From positions 62,001 through 126,000 of the forward strand of contig CANLBM010000004.1 in NCBI GenBank assembly GCA_947488845.1: a DNA stretch of 64,000 nt, given 5' to 3'. The position numbers and the translations under genes were made by a program. Source of the stretch: an uncultured Sphingomonadaceae bacterium (GTDB lineage Bacteria > Pseudomonadota > Alphaproteobacteria > Sphingomonadales > Sphingomonadaceae). The notes beneath the pieces were generated by a model, which had not been told where the DNA came from, made no database searches, and was given only the letters and a program-made list of their open reading frames with translations. Positions 54,063 to 62,662 of this stretch are shown here, piece by piece; position 1 is the stretch's first letter; each line of letters begins with the position of its first letter.

Positions 54063-54869
54063 ATGACAACCGGACGCTTTCATAAAATGCACGGATTGGG
54101 CAATGATTTTGTCATTATCGATGCGCGCGCAAGCGAAATCGAGCTGTCCGCAGCAATCGTCACGGCCATTGCAGACCGGCATAGCGGGATCGGCTGTGAT
54201 CAACTGATCATCTTGCGCCCTTCCAGCGAAGCCGACGTCAAGATGCAGATTTTCAACGCCGACGGCAGCGAAGTGGAGGCCTGCGGCAATGCCAGCAGAT
54301 GCGTCGCCAAGCTGATCGGCGACGAAACCCGGATCGAAACCGCTGGCGGGATCATTACCGGCAACGCAACCGAAGACGGCGCCATCGTCGACATGGGTAT
54401 GCCCCGGTTCGAATGGCAGTCGATCCCGCTCGGCTATGCGATGGACACGCTCAACATGCCGGTTGGCTGGGAAGACCTGCAGAATCCATCTGCGGTCAAT
54501 GTCGGCAATCCGCACGTCATATTTTTCGTTGATGACAGCGACAAGGTAGCGCTCGACCGGCTCGGCCCGATGATCGAAGTCGATCCGCTGTTTCCCGAGA
54601 AGGTGAACGTCAATATTGCCCATATCAAGGACGGCAAGATCCATTTGCGCGTCTGGGAGCGCGGCGTAGGATTGACCCGTGCCTGCGGTACCGGAGCCTG
54701 TGCGACGGCTGTCGCCGCGATCAAACGCGGCCTCGTGACCAGTCCCGTGCAAGTGACGTTGCCGGGCGGGTCCCTGATCATCAGCTGGGAAGACGGCGAT
54801 ACGATCCAGATGCAGGGTCCGACCACCTATGTCTTTGCGGGTGAAGCTGACTGGTCCCGGTTCGGATGA
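54063..54869 (+). CDS. dapF: diaminopimelate epimerase
   Basis: 268 aa PLP-independent epimerase making meso-diaminopimelate for peptidoglycan and lysine. The two catalytic cysteines are in EACGNASRCVAKL and LTRACGTGACATAV; the N-terminus FHKMHGLGNDFVIIDA is typical. It is the head of a tightly overlapped run dapF-mtaB-ftsY-yciB, an order frequent in sphingomonads and other alphas. Confidence 0.96.
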   Translation: MTTGRFHKMHGLGNDFVIIDARASEIELSAAIVTAIADRHSGIGCDQLIILRPSSEADVKMQIFNADGSEVEACGNASRCVAKLIGDETRIETAGGIITGNATEDGAIVDMGMPRFEWQSIPLGYAMDTLNMPVGWEDLQNPSAVNVGNPHVIFFVDDSDKVALDRLGPMIEVDPLFPEKVNVNIAHIKDGKIHLRVWERGVGLTRACGTGACATAVAAIKRGLVTSPVQVTLPGGSLIISWEDGDTIQMQGPTTYVFAGEADWSRFG

Positions 54870-56131
54870 GCGCTCCGGAAATGATCAGCATGGGATGCCG
54901 GCTCAATATCGCGGAAAGCGAGACGTTGCGGCAGAATCTGGCGGCCCAAAATATTGACGGGGAAAATCTGATCATCGTCAATAGCTGCGCTGTGACCAAC
55001 GAAGCGGTCAGACAGACGCGGCAAGCCATCCGTCGCGCCAAGAAGGACAATCCGGAGAAAAATATCATCGTTACCGGCTGTGCCGCGCAAGTCGATCCGG
55101 CAATGTTCGCGGACATGCCGGAAACCAGCGCGGTGGTCGGCAATGGCGACAAATATGACGCCGCCAATTTCAAACTGGGGCTGCAAAGCAATCGTCCGGA
55201 TATCCGGGTATCCGATATCATGCGGATCACCGAAACTTCCCCGCATATGGTCAGCGCCTTCGCCGACCGGTCGCGCGCCTTTGTCGAGATCCAGAATGGC
55301 TGCGACCATCGCTGCACATTCTGCATCATTCCCTTTGGCCGGGGCAACAGCCGCTCGGTGCCTGCTGGTCTGGTCGTCGACCAGGTTCAGGCTCTTGTCG
55401 ACAAGGGCTTTCAGGAAGTCGTGCTGACCGGCGTCGATGTCACCAGCTATGGCCCCGACCTGCCCGGCGAGCCGACATTGGGCATGTTGATTGAACGGAT
55501 ATTGAGGCACGTCCCTGACCTGCCAAGGCTGCGGCTCTCATCGCTGGACGGTATCGAGATTGATGACCGCCTGTTTGACCTGCTGACCGGAGAGGCGCGG
55601 CTGATGCCCCATGTCCATCTGTCGCTCCAGTCCGGCGACAATATGATCCTGAAGCGCATGAAGCGGCGGCACAGCCGGGAACAGGCGATCGATCTGGTCG
55701 AACGGCTGAAAGCCAGACGGCCGGAGATTGCCATAGGCGCGGATATTATCGCCGGTTTCCCGACCGAAGACGAAGCGATGTTTGTCAACAGCCGCTTGAT
55801 AATCGAGCAGTGCGATGTTGTTCACGGCCATATTTTTCCCTATTCGCCTAAACAGGGCACACCGGCAGCAAAAATGCCGCAGGTTGACGGTCATGTGATC
55901 AAGGAAAGAGCGAAAATATTGCGAGAAACAGTCAGCCGACGTGCCCGCTCATGGCGTAAGTCCCTGGTCGGATCCCGACAGAATATACTGACAGAGATGT
56001 CCGGTGAGACCGGCTATTCGGAAAATTTTGCCCGGGTTCGATTTGATGCTTCCGCAAACAAGGGCCAGATTGTTCCGGTCGAGATCGTCGACGTGCAGGG
56101 CAAGCAATTGATTGGCAGGATAGCAGCGTGA
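54866..56131 (+). CDS. mtaB: tRNA t6A37 methylthiotransferase MtaB
   Basis: 421 aa radical-SAM enzyme that adds a methylthio group to t6A37 of tRNA. The N-terminal UPF0004 domain has cysteines in SMGCRLNIAESE, NSCAVTNEAVRQ and VTGCAAQVDP. The radical-SAM cluster site is NGCDHRCTFCIIPFGRGNS; the C-terminal TRAM-like tail ends GKQLIGRIAA. The ATG overlaps the dapF stop (ATGA) and its stop overlaps the ftsY GTG. Confidence 0.93.
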   Translation: MSAPEMISMGCRLNIAESETLRQNLAAQNIDGENLIIVNSCAVTNEAVRQTRQAIRRAKKDNPEKNIIVTGCAAQVDPAMFADMPETSAVVGNGDKYDAANFKLGLQSNRPDIRVSDIMRITETSPHMVSAFADRSRAFVEIQNGCDHRCTFCIIPFGRGNSRSVPAGLVVDQVQALVDKGFQEVVLTGVDVTSYGPDLPGEPTLGMLIERILRHVPDLPRLRLSSLDGIEIDDRLFDLLTGEARLMPHVHLSLQSGDNMILKRMKRRHSREQAIDLVERLKARRPEIAIGADIIAGFPTEDEAMFVNSRLIIEQCDVVHGHIFPYSPKQGTPAAKMPQVDGHVIKERAKILRETVSRRARSWRKSLVGSRQNILTEMSGETGYSENFARVRFDASANKGQIVPVEIVDVQGKQLIGRIAA

Positions 56132-57057
56132 CCGAAAAAAGCAGTTGGAAAGACCGCCTGTTTGGCGGCTTTGGCAAGACATCGTCACGGCTGACCGAAA
56201 ATCTCGCCGGTCTGGTGACCAAGGCCAAGCTGGATGAAGCCACGCTCGACGATATCGAAGATGCGCTGATCTTGTCGGATCTTGGCCCCGCGACCGCAGC
56301 GTCGATCCGGGAGAAGCTTGCGGTCGAACGATTTGAGAAGGGCCTGAGCGAACATGCGGTGAAGGAGATTATCCAGCGCGAGATCGCCGCGATACTGGAA
56401 CCGGTCGCCATCCCGCTTGAGATCGACGCCTTCCCCCGCCCGCAGGTGATACTGGTTATCGGCGTCAATGGCTCGGGCAAGACCACCACGATCGCCAAGC
56501 TGGCCCATCTGTTCCTCGAACAGGATTATGGCGTCATGCTGGCCGCGGGCGACACGTTCCGCGCGGCGGCCATCGGGCAGCTCAAGATATGGGCCGAACG
56601 GCTGGGCGTTCCGATCATCAGCGGCCCGCAGGGCGGCGACAGCGCCAGCATTGTCTACGAAGGGGTCAAGCAGGCAACCGCAACCGGGATCGACGTATTA
56701 ATCGTCGATACAGCCGGTCGACTGCAGAACCGGTCCGAGTTGATGGACGAACTGGACAAGATTCGGCGGGTGTTAGGGCGTCTCAATCCGGCAGCGCCGC
56801 ATAACGTGGTGCTGGTACTGGACGCGACCACCGGACAGAATGCCTTGTCGCAGATCGAGGTGTTCCGGGATGTCGCCAAGGTTACCGGACTGATCATGAC
56901 AAAACTGGACGGTACCGCGCGCGGCGGGGTACTGGTCGCCGCAGCGAAGCAATTCGGGTTGCCGATCCATGCCATAGGGATCGGGGAAACCGTAGACGAC
57001 TTGAGGCCTTTCAAGGCCGAAGATTTGGCCGCAGCCATAGCCGGGATAGAGAAATGA
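56128..57057 (+). CDS. ftsY: SRP receptor GTPase FtsY (GTG start)
   Basis: 309 aa, the minimal NG form without the long acidic A domain of E. coli. The G domain shows VIGVNGSGKTTTIAKLAHLF, AAGDTFRAAAIGQL, VDTAGRLQNRSELMDEL, MTKLDGTARGGVLVAAA and AIGIGETVDDLRPF. It receives SRP-bound ribosomes at the membrane. The start is a GTG overlapping the mtaB stop (GTGA); its own stop overlaps the yciB ATG. Confidence 0.96.
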   Translation: MTEKSSWKDRLFGGFGKTSSRLTENLAGLVTKAKLDEATLDDIEDALILSDLGPATAASIREKLAVERFEKGLSEHAVKEIIQREIAAILEPVAIPLEIDAFPRPQVILVIGVNGSGKTTTIAKLAHLFLEQDYGVMLAAGDTFRAAAIGQLKIWAERLGVPIISGPQGGDSASIVYEGVKQATATGIDVLIVDTAGRLQNRSELMDELDKIRRVLGRLNPAAPHNVVLVLDATTGQNALSQIEVFRDVAKVTGLIMTKLDGTARGGVLVAAAKQFGLPIHAIGIGETVDDLRPFKAEDLAAAIAGIEK

Positions 57058-57692
57058 CCGAAGCAACAGCAATTGAAGAAATTCCAAAAGAACATCGGGG
57101 CCTGAGCTTCGCGCTCGATTTCGGGCCGCTGCTGATTTTCTTTCTGGTGTATAAATTCGGCGCACCGGAAGGCAATCCGATCACTTCCGCCATTTATGGC
57201 ACGGTCGCGTTCATGATCGCGATTGTGATCGCGATGATCATTTCCAGGTGGAAACTGGGCAAGGTCTCGCCGATGATGTGGATGTCGGCCATTCTGATAT
57301 TGGGTTTCGGCGCCCTGACCATCTATTTCAATGATCCGCGCTTCATCCAGCACAAGCCGACGATCATCTATGCCGGATTTTCCCTGATATTATTTGGCGG
57401 CTTGCTGCGCGGCAAAGCGATGCTGAAAAGCCTGCTGCAGGCAGCATTCGAAGGCCTGTCCGACGAAGGCTGGCTCAAATTGTCGCGCAACTGGGGATTG
57501 TTTTTCCTGGCAATGGCCGTGATCAACGAACTGATGGTGGCGACACTGAGCTTTGACTGGTGGCTGACGGTCAAGGTCTGGGGCGTGACCACCGTCTCGT
57601 TCATATTCGCAATGGCGAATATCCCGATGCTGATGAAACACGGCTTTTCGGTCGAAGAAAAGCCGCGCCCTGACAGTCAGGACGCGGCTTGA
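57054..57692 (+). CDS. yciB: inner membrane-spanning protein YciB (septation protein IspZ family)
   Basis: 212 aa with five or six membrane helices: FALDFGPLLIFFLVYKFGAP, AIYGTVAFMIAIVIAMIISR, MMWMSAILILGFGALTIYFN, KPTIIYAGFSLILFGGLL. YciB/IspZ affects septum and envelope integrity. The family signature WLKLSRNWGLFFLAMAVINE is complete. ATGA overlap with ftsY makes it the last gene of the dapF run. A hairpin overlaps its stop codon. Confidence 0.93.
   Translation: MTEATAIEEIPKEHRGLSFALDFGPLLIFFLVYKFGAPEGNPITSAIYGTVAFMIAIVIAMIISRWKLGKVSPMMWMSAILILGFGALTIYFNDPRFIQHKPTIIYAGFSLILFGGLLRGKAMLKSLLQAAFEGLSDEGWLKLSRNWGLFFLAMAVINELMVATLSFDWWLTVKVWGVTTVSFIFAMANIPMLMKHGFSVEEKPRPDSQDAA
57660..57690. terminator. 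hairpin overlapping the yciB stop
   Basis: AAGCCGCG...CGCGGCTT form a strong stem (8 bp, one mismatch, then more pairs) across the last codons of yciB. It lies 18 bp from the end of the convergent sodB and could limit read-through from both sides. No T-tract is present. Confidence 0.5.
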
Positions 57693-57707
57693 TCTGCATA
57701 TTGTCCT

Positions 57708-58313
57708 TTAGCCCTGGTCGGCGCGGCTGACGCCGTCTCCGTCGAGGTTCAGGGCAACAAAGTCCCAGTCAATCGCATTGTCGAACAACGCCGAAACATA
57801 ATCAGGACGCGCGTTCTGGTAATCCAGATAATAGGCATGTTCCCAGACATCGAGCGTCAGCACGGGTTTTACGCCATGAGCGACTGGCGAATCGGCATCA
57901 TGATAAGAGGTGATTTTCAGCTCGTCTCCGTCGAGTACCAGCCAGGCCCAGCCACTGGCGAAATGGCCAACCGCTTCGTCCTTGAATTTGGACTTGAAAT
58001 CCTCGATCGAACCGAAAGCGCTTTCAAGACGGTCTTTCAGTTCGCCGGAAATTTCCTTTTTCTCGGGCGACAGGCACAGCCAGTAGAAGCTGTGGTTCCA
58101 TACCTGAGCAGCATTGTTGAACAGTCCGCCATCTGCAGCTTCAATGATCTGCGAAAGCTTCTTGCCTTCGTGATCGGTGCCTTTGATCGCGTCATTGGTC
58201 TTGCTGACATAGGCATTGTGATGCTTGCCGTGATGGTAATTGAATGTTTCTTCGGAGATCAAATCTCCAAATGCGGTTTTTTCATAGGGAAGCGGGGGAA
58301 GTTCGAAAGCCAT
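57708..58313 (-). CDS. sodB: superoxide dismutase [Fe/Mn]
   Basis: 201 aa. Metal ligands are in NYHHGKHHNAYV (His26-type), AAQVWNHSFYW and LTLDVWEHAYYLDY (Asp and His). The Gln in FNNAAQVWNH and the Trp in SGWAWLVLDGDE favour the iron form. It converts superoxide to peroxide in the cytosol. It has its own promoter region (179 bp to the divergent PuuD-like gene). Confidence 0.95.
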   Translation of the reverse strand: MAFELPPLPYEKTAFGDLISEETFNYHHGKHHNAYVSKTNDAIKGTDHEGKKLSQIIEAADGGLFNNAAQVWNHSFYWLCLSPEKKEISGELKDRLESAFGSIEDFKSKFKDEAVGHFASGWAWLVLDGDELKITSYHDADSPVAHGVKPVLTLDVWEHAYYLDYQNARPDYVSALFDNAIDWDFVALNLDGDGVSRADQG

Positions 58314-58492
58314 TTTGTCTTTTCTCCATTTTTTGAGACACGATGTGTCAACGCATCAATAGCGAATAAGATGCAAGCCCAAATATCCTTTTGACCAGCT
58401 TGTCTGCTGAGAAATCGAATTTTTCGTGACATATTGAAAATGCGGGCATAAAGTTGAGCCTAATTGCAAAACAATCCTTGGGGGGATGAACA

Positions 58493-59056
58493 ATGGCGAA
58501 ATTTTTTGGAAATCTGAATGCAGTGATGATTGTGGGGCTGATAGCGGCCCTCGCACTGATGTTCGGCATGCACGGCGACATGGTAACCGGCAATGCAATC
58601 GGCCGCTGGCTGCACCTGTTCTTCGGTGTGCTCTGGATCGGGCTGCTTTATTATCTAAACTTTGTTCAGGTGCCTTTGATGCCGACCATCCCGGACGAAC
58701 TGAAGCCCGCCGTCGGCAAACATATCGCGCCAAAAGTATTATTCTATTTCCGCTGGGCTGCCTTGCTCACCGTGGTGACCGGTCTCTATGTTGCCTGGGC
58801 GAGCGGATGGGTCCATCAGGCGATGACATTGCAAGCGCCATTTCAGATGATCGGTGTCGGTATGTGGATCGCCATCGTGATGGCCGCCAATGTCTGGTTC
58901 ATCATCTGGCCCAAGCAGAAAAAGGTTCTCGGCATCGTCGAGGCTTCAGCGGACGAGAAAGCCGCAGCCGGCAAGATTGCGCTGATGGCGTCGCGGACTA
59001 ATGTTCTGCTTTCGCTGCCGATGTTCTATGCGATGGTCAACGCCAACGCCGGCTAA
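58493..59056 (+). CDS. PuuD-like (DUF989-type) membrane protein
   Basis: 187 aa with four or five helices: LNAVMIVGLIAALALMFGMH, WLHLFFGVLWIGLLYYLNFV, FYFRWAALLTVVTGLYVAWA and MIGVGMWIAIVMAANVWFII. It corresponds to the N-terminal membrane domain annotated as urate hydroxylase PuuD, but the C-terminal cytochrome c part of PuuD is absent. Urate oxidation is therefore doubtful and no purine genes are near. His residues in helices 2 and 3 might bind haem. Confidence 0.8.
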   Translation: MAKFFGNLNAVMIVGLIAALALMFGMHGDMVTGNAIGRWLHLFFGVLWIGLLYYLNFVQVPLMPTIPDELKPAVGKHIAPKVLFYFRWAALLTVVTGLYVAWASGWVHQAMTLQAPFQMIGVGMWIAIVMAANVWFIIWPKQKKVLGIVEASADEKAAAGKIALMASRTNVLLSLPMFYAMVNANAG

Positions 59057-59077
59057 AATTGGAAGATCTGGAAACAT

Positions 59078-59105
59078 GAAAGAGGGCTTTGCGGCCCTCT
59101 TTTTT
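59078..59105. terminator. bidirectional terminator between PuuD-like gene and pspF
   Basis: AAGAGGGC / GCCCTCTT stem with a 6-nt loop, A-tract on one side and a T6 run on the other. It overlaps the last bases of pspF. Confidence 0.9.
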
Positions 59106-60150
59106 ATGTCCCCAGCAGATCGTGCCGCTTCAGCGAATGGCGAAGCTGGTCATAGGTCAGGTTGAGCGCCTTGGCGGTTTGCCGCTGGTTATAGCGGGAT
59201 TTCGCCAGCGCGGTCTCCAATATCCGTTTTTCAAAGGCTTCGACCGCCGCCTTCATATCGTCGACATGGTCGAAAGTCGGCTCAGGTGCATCGGCGGGGC
59301 CGGGCATAGGCGCAGCTTCCGCAGGCGCAGGTGCCTCCGGCCCTGATTCCAATCTCGCAGCCGACTCTCGGGGTTTCCAGGGCGACGCGAAGGGATCGAA
59401 CACGATGTGATCGACCGGTATCGAATGGTCATTCCATTGATAGACGGCACGCTCGACAACATTGCGCAATTCCCGCACATTGCCCGGCCACTCGTGCCGG
59501 TTCAGCGCCTCGGACGCGAGACGTCCGAAGCCGGGCCACGACGGCCATTCCAGTTCGGCTGCCATGCGGCGGCCAAAATAGTCCACGAGCACCGGTATAT
59601 CGCCTTCCCGCACGCGGAGCGGCGGCAAGGTCACGACTTCGAACGAGAGGCGGTCGAGCAAGTCGGCGCGAAAGCTTTTTTCCTGCGCCATTTTCGGCAG
59701 GTCGGCGTTGGTCGCGGCGACGATGCGCACATCGACGCGTTGCGGGCGGGAGGCCCCGATTCGGGTGATCTCGCCATATTCGACCGCGCGCAACAGACGT
59801 TCCTGCGCCCCGGTCGACAGGGTTCCGAGTTCGTCCAGGAATAATGTGCCGCCGTCGGCTTCCTCGAACCGCCCTGCCCGCGCCTTGGTCGCGCCGGTAA
59901 AGGCACCGGCTTCGTGACCGAATAATTCCGCCTCGATCAGCGTTTCCGGCATCGCAGCGCAGTTCAGGGTGATGAACGGACCGTCCCAACGCAAACTCAG
60001 CCGGTGCAGCCGTTCTGCGATCAACTCCTTGCCGGTACCGCGTTCGCCGACTACAAGGACCGGACGGTCCAATGGTGCCGCCCGGCTGGCTTTTTCCACC
60101 GCATCGAGAAAAGCGCCCGATTCCCCGACAAATTGATTCTCGCGTTTCAT
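59104..60150 (-). CDS. pspF: phage shock operon activator PspF (sigma-54 AAA+ activator)
   Basis: 348 aa. The AAA+ domain begins almost at the N-terminus, as in PspF (no receiver domain). Walker A is VVGERGTGKELIAERLHRL, the sigma-54 contact loop is HEAGAFTGATKARAGRF (GAFTGA), and Walker B is TLFLDELGTL. A Fis-type helix-turn-helix ends the protein (KSRYNQRQTAKALNLTYDQL). A Pro/Ala-rich linker (about 270-300) is longer than in E. coli. The ATG at 60150 is preferred over 60159. It faces the psp operon divergently across a sigma-54 promoter. Confidence 0.93.
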   Translation of the reverse strand: MKRENQFVGESGAFLDAVEKASRAAPLDRPVLVVGERGTGKELIAERLHRLSLRWDGPFITLNCAAMPETLIEAELFGHEAGAFTGATKARAGRFEEADGGTLFLDELGTLSTGAQERLLRAVEYGEITRIGASRPQRVDVRIVAATNADLPKMAQEKSFRADLLDRLSFEVVTLPPLRVREGDIPVLVDYFGRRMAAELEWPSWPGFGRLASEALNRHEWPGNVRELRNVVERAVYQWNDHSIPVDHIVFDPFASPWKPRESAARLESGPEAPAPAEAAPMPGPADAPEPTFDHVDDMKAAVEAFEKRILETALAKSRYNQRQTAKALNLTYDQLRHSLKRHDLLGT

Positions 60151-60250
60151 GCCCAACATATAGTGTAAAATCCCACTAAATAGCAATTAATACCATGTTC
60201 ATCCGATCAAATTATTCATTATTTCCTTGTTATTCATTTACTTAACGGAA

Positions 60251-60267
60251 TTGGCACGGCATCTGCA
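60251..60267 (+). promoter_or_regulatory. sigma-54 promoter of the psp operon
   Basis: TTGGCACGGCATCTGCA matches the -24/-12 consensus (GG and GC elements separated by 10 nt). Expected transcription start is near 60279, about 33 nt before the first small ORF. Divergent pspF supports it. PspF enhancer sites between 60151 and 60250 were not resolved. Confidence 0.9.
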
Positions 60268-60311
60268 AAGTAGGCTTCAGATACGAAACAAACCAACTTC
60301 TGGAGCAAATC

Positions 60312-60488
60312 ATGCCAGCACTGAACAAAATGAGCCGCATCGATGTTTCCGCGATCATCTCGATCCTGCTTTTTGGCGTGACGATTTTGATCAGCGCCGT
60401 CGGACCTGCACAGGCCGAAGGCACGGTCACCAGCAACCAAATCTCTTCCCCACCTGTCGGCTTGATTAACCTTGGTTATCGGGCATGA
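60312..60488 (+). CDS. 58-aa membrane peptide, first gene of psp operon
   Basis: 58 codons from MPALNKMSRIDVSAIISILL to NLGYRA, with GGAG 6 nt before the ATG. One hydrophobic segment (VSAIISILLFGVTILISAVG) is followed by a signal-peptidase-like PAQAEG, so it is either a single-pass membrane peptide or a small exported peptide. It is the first cistron after the sigma-54 promoter. I do not recognise a family. Its stop overlaps an in-frame ATG of a possible longer pspA. Confidence 0.7.
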   Translation: MPALNKMSRIDVSAIISILLFGVTILISAVGPAQAEGTVTSNQISSPPVGLINLGYRA

Positions 60489-60637
60489 CAGACAAAATGG
60501 CCGGGACCGCTTCTTTCCCCCTTGCCGAAGTCAAGTCCCGGCCACCTTTTGAAATTCAACAGGATGATGTAGAACGGAACCGGAGCGAAGGCTCAAACAA
60601 GTTCGAACATGATCACAGACGCAACCGGAGTATGTAC

Positions 60638-61312
60638 ATGGCTGGTATTTTTTCAAGAACGCGTGACATCATTGCCGCCAACGTGACGGACATGCTGGAC
60701 AAGGCGCAGGACCCTTCGAAGATGATTCGCATGATCATCCTGGAGATGGAAGAAACCCTCGTCGAAGTCCGCGCCTCTGCTGCCCGCACAATCGCCGATC
60801 AGAAAGAAATGCGGCGGCATATCGACAAGCTTGATCATCTGACCGAAGACTGGGGCGAAAAGGCCCAGCTCGCGCTTTCCAAGGATCGTGAAGATCTCGC
60901 GAAGGCGGCACTGGTTGAAAAGCGCAAGGCCGCCGACATGGCCGATCAACTGAAAGCCGAAATCCAGGTGCTCGATGATTCGCTCCGCGCATCAGAGGGC
61001 GATATCGCGAAATTGCAGAAGAAATTGCAGGAAGCCCGCTCGCGCCAGAGCAGTCTGGTCAATCGCCTCGAAAGCGCTGAAAACCGGGTCAAGCTGCGCG
61101 AAATGTATAATGGCGAGAAGGTCCATGATGCATTCTCCCGCTTCGAATATCTAGAACGCCAGGTCGACTTTGCCGAAGGCCGGGCCGACTCGCTGGGCAT
61201 GGGCGGAGAACCGCAGAGCCTGGAAAACCAGATCGCGGCGCTGGAATCCAGCGACCAGGTTGATGAAGAACTGGAAGCCATGAAGGCGGCCATGAAAAAA
61301 GGTGACGCATAA
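60638..61312 (+). CDS. pspA: phage shock protein A
   Basis: 224 aa coiled-coil protein of the PspA/Vipp1/ESCRT-III group that binds stressed membranes and, in the resting state, inhibits PspF. The N-terminal amphipathic helix reads MAGIFSRTRDIIAANVTDML, followed by DKAQDPSKMIRMIILEMEET and long helical coils. The ATG at 60638 has GGAG 7 nt upstream and gives the classic start; the frame is open to an ATG at 60485, which would add 51 unusual residues. One-base overlap with pspB (TAATG). Confidence 0.93.
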   Translation: MAGIFSRTRDIIAANVTDMLDKAQDPSKMIRMIILEMEETLVEVRASAARTIADQKEMRRHIDKLDHLTEDWGEKAQLALSKDREDLAKAALVEKRKAADMADQLKAEIQVLDDSLRASEGDIAKLQKKLQEARSRQSSLVNRLESAENRVKLREMYNGEKVHDAFSRFEYLERQVDFAEGRADSLGMGGEPQSLENQIAALESSDQVDEELEAMKAAMKKGDA

Positions 61313-61617
61313 TGGAAGATATTTTTGTACCGTTATTTGCCGTTCTGGGCGTATTTGTCGCGTTTCCCTGGATTATATTTCACTATGTAACCAAATGGAA
61401 AACCGCTGCGACGATCACCAATGAAGACGAGAATCTGCTCGAGGAATTGCACCATATGGCGCGCCGCCTCGATGACCGGATGGAAACCATCGAACGGATC
61501 ATGGCAGCGGACAACCCCGACTGGCGGCAATCCGCACTTCCGAGTGCTTCCTCCACCCCGGCTCCCACGCTCGACAATTTCGACGAGATGCTGAAAAAAG
61601 AAAGGCACCCATCATGA
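61312..61617 (+). CDS. pspB: phage shock protein B
   Basis: 101 aa. One N-terminal helix (FVPLFAVLGVFVAFPWIIFH) then a helical coil with RRLDDRMETIERIMAADNPDW, the PspB signature region. The C-terminal 30 residues are an added Ser/Pro tail. PspB and PspC sense membrane stress and release PspA from PspF. Overlaps pspC by 4 bp (ATGA). Confidence 0.88.
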   Translation: MEDIFVPLFAVLGVFVAFPWIIFHYVTKWKTAATITNEDENLLEELHHMARRLDDRMETIERIMAADNPDWRQSALPSASSTPAPTLDNFDEMLKKERHPS

Positions 61618-61997
61618 GCTCCTCCCGCACCAAATTCTATCTCGACAAGAAGCGCGCAAAATGGAGCGGTGTCTGTGCCGGGATCGCCGATTATACCGGG
61701 ATCAATGTCGCCTGGGTACGGCTGGCAGCGATCATAGCGACGGTGACTTTTGCCTTTCCGTGGACGCTGGTCGCCTATTGGATCGCGGCAAAAATTTCGG
61801 AGCCAAAGCCGAGTGGCATGTATCTCAGCGACCCGGAAGATACCAAATTCTGGCAAGGCGTGCGCCAGTCACCCCGCCGCACAACCCGCGACATCAAATC
61901 GCGGTTCCGGGAGATAGACCGCAAGCTGGCTGACATGGAACTTTACTACACGAGCAAGAACACGACGCTGTCGAACGAGATTGAAAATCTGCGTTAA
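61614..61997 (+). CDS. pspC: phage shock protein C
   Basis: 127 aa. The PspC domain reads FYLDKKRAKWSGVCAGIADY followed by TGINVAWVRLAAI, with one strong membrane helix (IATVTFAFPWTLVAYWIAAK). The C-terminus (RFREIDRKLADMELYYTSKN) is a coiled coil. It partners PspB at the inner membrane. Confidence 0.93.
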   Translation: MSSSRTKFYLDKKRAKWSGVCAGIADYTGINVAWVRLAAIIATVTFAFPWTLVAYWIAAKISEPKPSGMYLSDPEDTKFWQGVRQSPRRTTRDIKSRFREIDRKLADMELYYTSKNTTLSNEIENLR

Positions 61998-62020
61998 GCG
62001 ATCGAACAGGGAGAATTGAA

Positions 62021-62320
62021 ATGGATTGGGGAAGCCCCGAATTTGTTATCGCCATCATCGCCGTCAGCTACGGTGGATGGATCGTCAACAACTGGATCCG
62101 AGCCAAACATGGCTATGAACTGGAAGACGAATGGGGCGGAAAAAGCAGCAAGGCTGATCCGAACGAACAGCGCAAAATCGAACTTCTGTCCAACGAAAAT
62201 GCGGAACTGGTCGGCAAGATCGACCGGCTTCAGGAACGGCTTCAGGTGCTTGAACGGATCGCCACCGATCCAGCCAAACGCACCGCCGACGAAATTGAAG
62301 CGCTAAGGGAAAAGAACTGA
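62021..62320 (+). CDS. PspB-like small membrane protein, paralogue 1
   Basis: 99 aa: an N-terminal hydrophobic helix (EFVIAIIAVSYGGWIVNNWI), a charged stretch, then a coiled coil (KIDRLQERLQVLERIATDPA, ending TADEIEALREKN). The motif R-L-x-V-L-E-R-I-x-T-D recurs in PspB and the next four genes. A Shine-Dalgarno (AGGGAG) precedes the ATG. Not a known named protein; probably part of the psp response. Confidence 0.8.
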   Translation: MDWGSPEFVIAIIAVSYGGWIVNNWIRAKHGYELEDEWGGKSSKADPNEQRKIELLSNENAELVGKIDRLQERLQVLERIATDPAKRTADEIEALREKN

Positions 62321-62649
62321 TGAACCCGGAAAAGATCGCCATGCTCACCGAGCTTGCCCCGATAATCGCAATTATCGCAGGAATCGCGGTCGGCGGATGG
62401 GTCATCACCACCTGGATGCGGATCAAAAACGGCTACCCTCTCGAAAACCAGTGGGGCAAGTCGGTCTATCCCAAGACAGATCGCGAAGCAGTCGAGCGGG
62501 TCAAATTGCTGACCAATGAAAATGCGGAACTGCGCGCGGAGCTGGGGTCCGTCAAGGACCGGCTCGCCAATGTCGAACGGATTGTCACCGATGACAGCCA
62601 CCGGCTGACCCAGGAAATCGAACAATTGCGCGACAAGCGCGCGAACTGA
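62320..62649 (+). CDS. PspB-like small membrane protein, paralogue 2
   Basis: 109 aa: helix LAPIIAIIAGIAVGGWVITT, then NGYPLENQWGKSVYPKTDRE (compare NGYELEDEWGG-type HGYELEDEWGGKSS in paralogue 1), then coiled coil GSVKDRLANVERIVTDDSHR ending EIEQLRDKRAN. Start overlaps the previous stop by one base (TGATG). Confidence 0.8.
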   Translation: MNPEKIAMLTELAPIIAIIAGIAVGGWVITTWMRIKNGYPLENQWGKSVYPKTDREAVERVKLLTNENAELRAELGSVKDRLANVERIVTDDSHRLTQEIEQLRDKRAN

Positions 62650-62662
62650 AGGGACGGGATTT

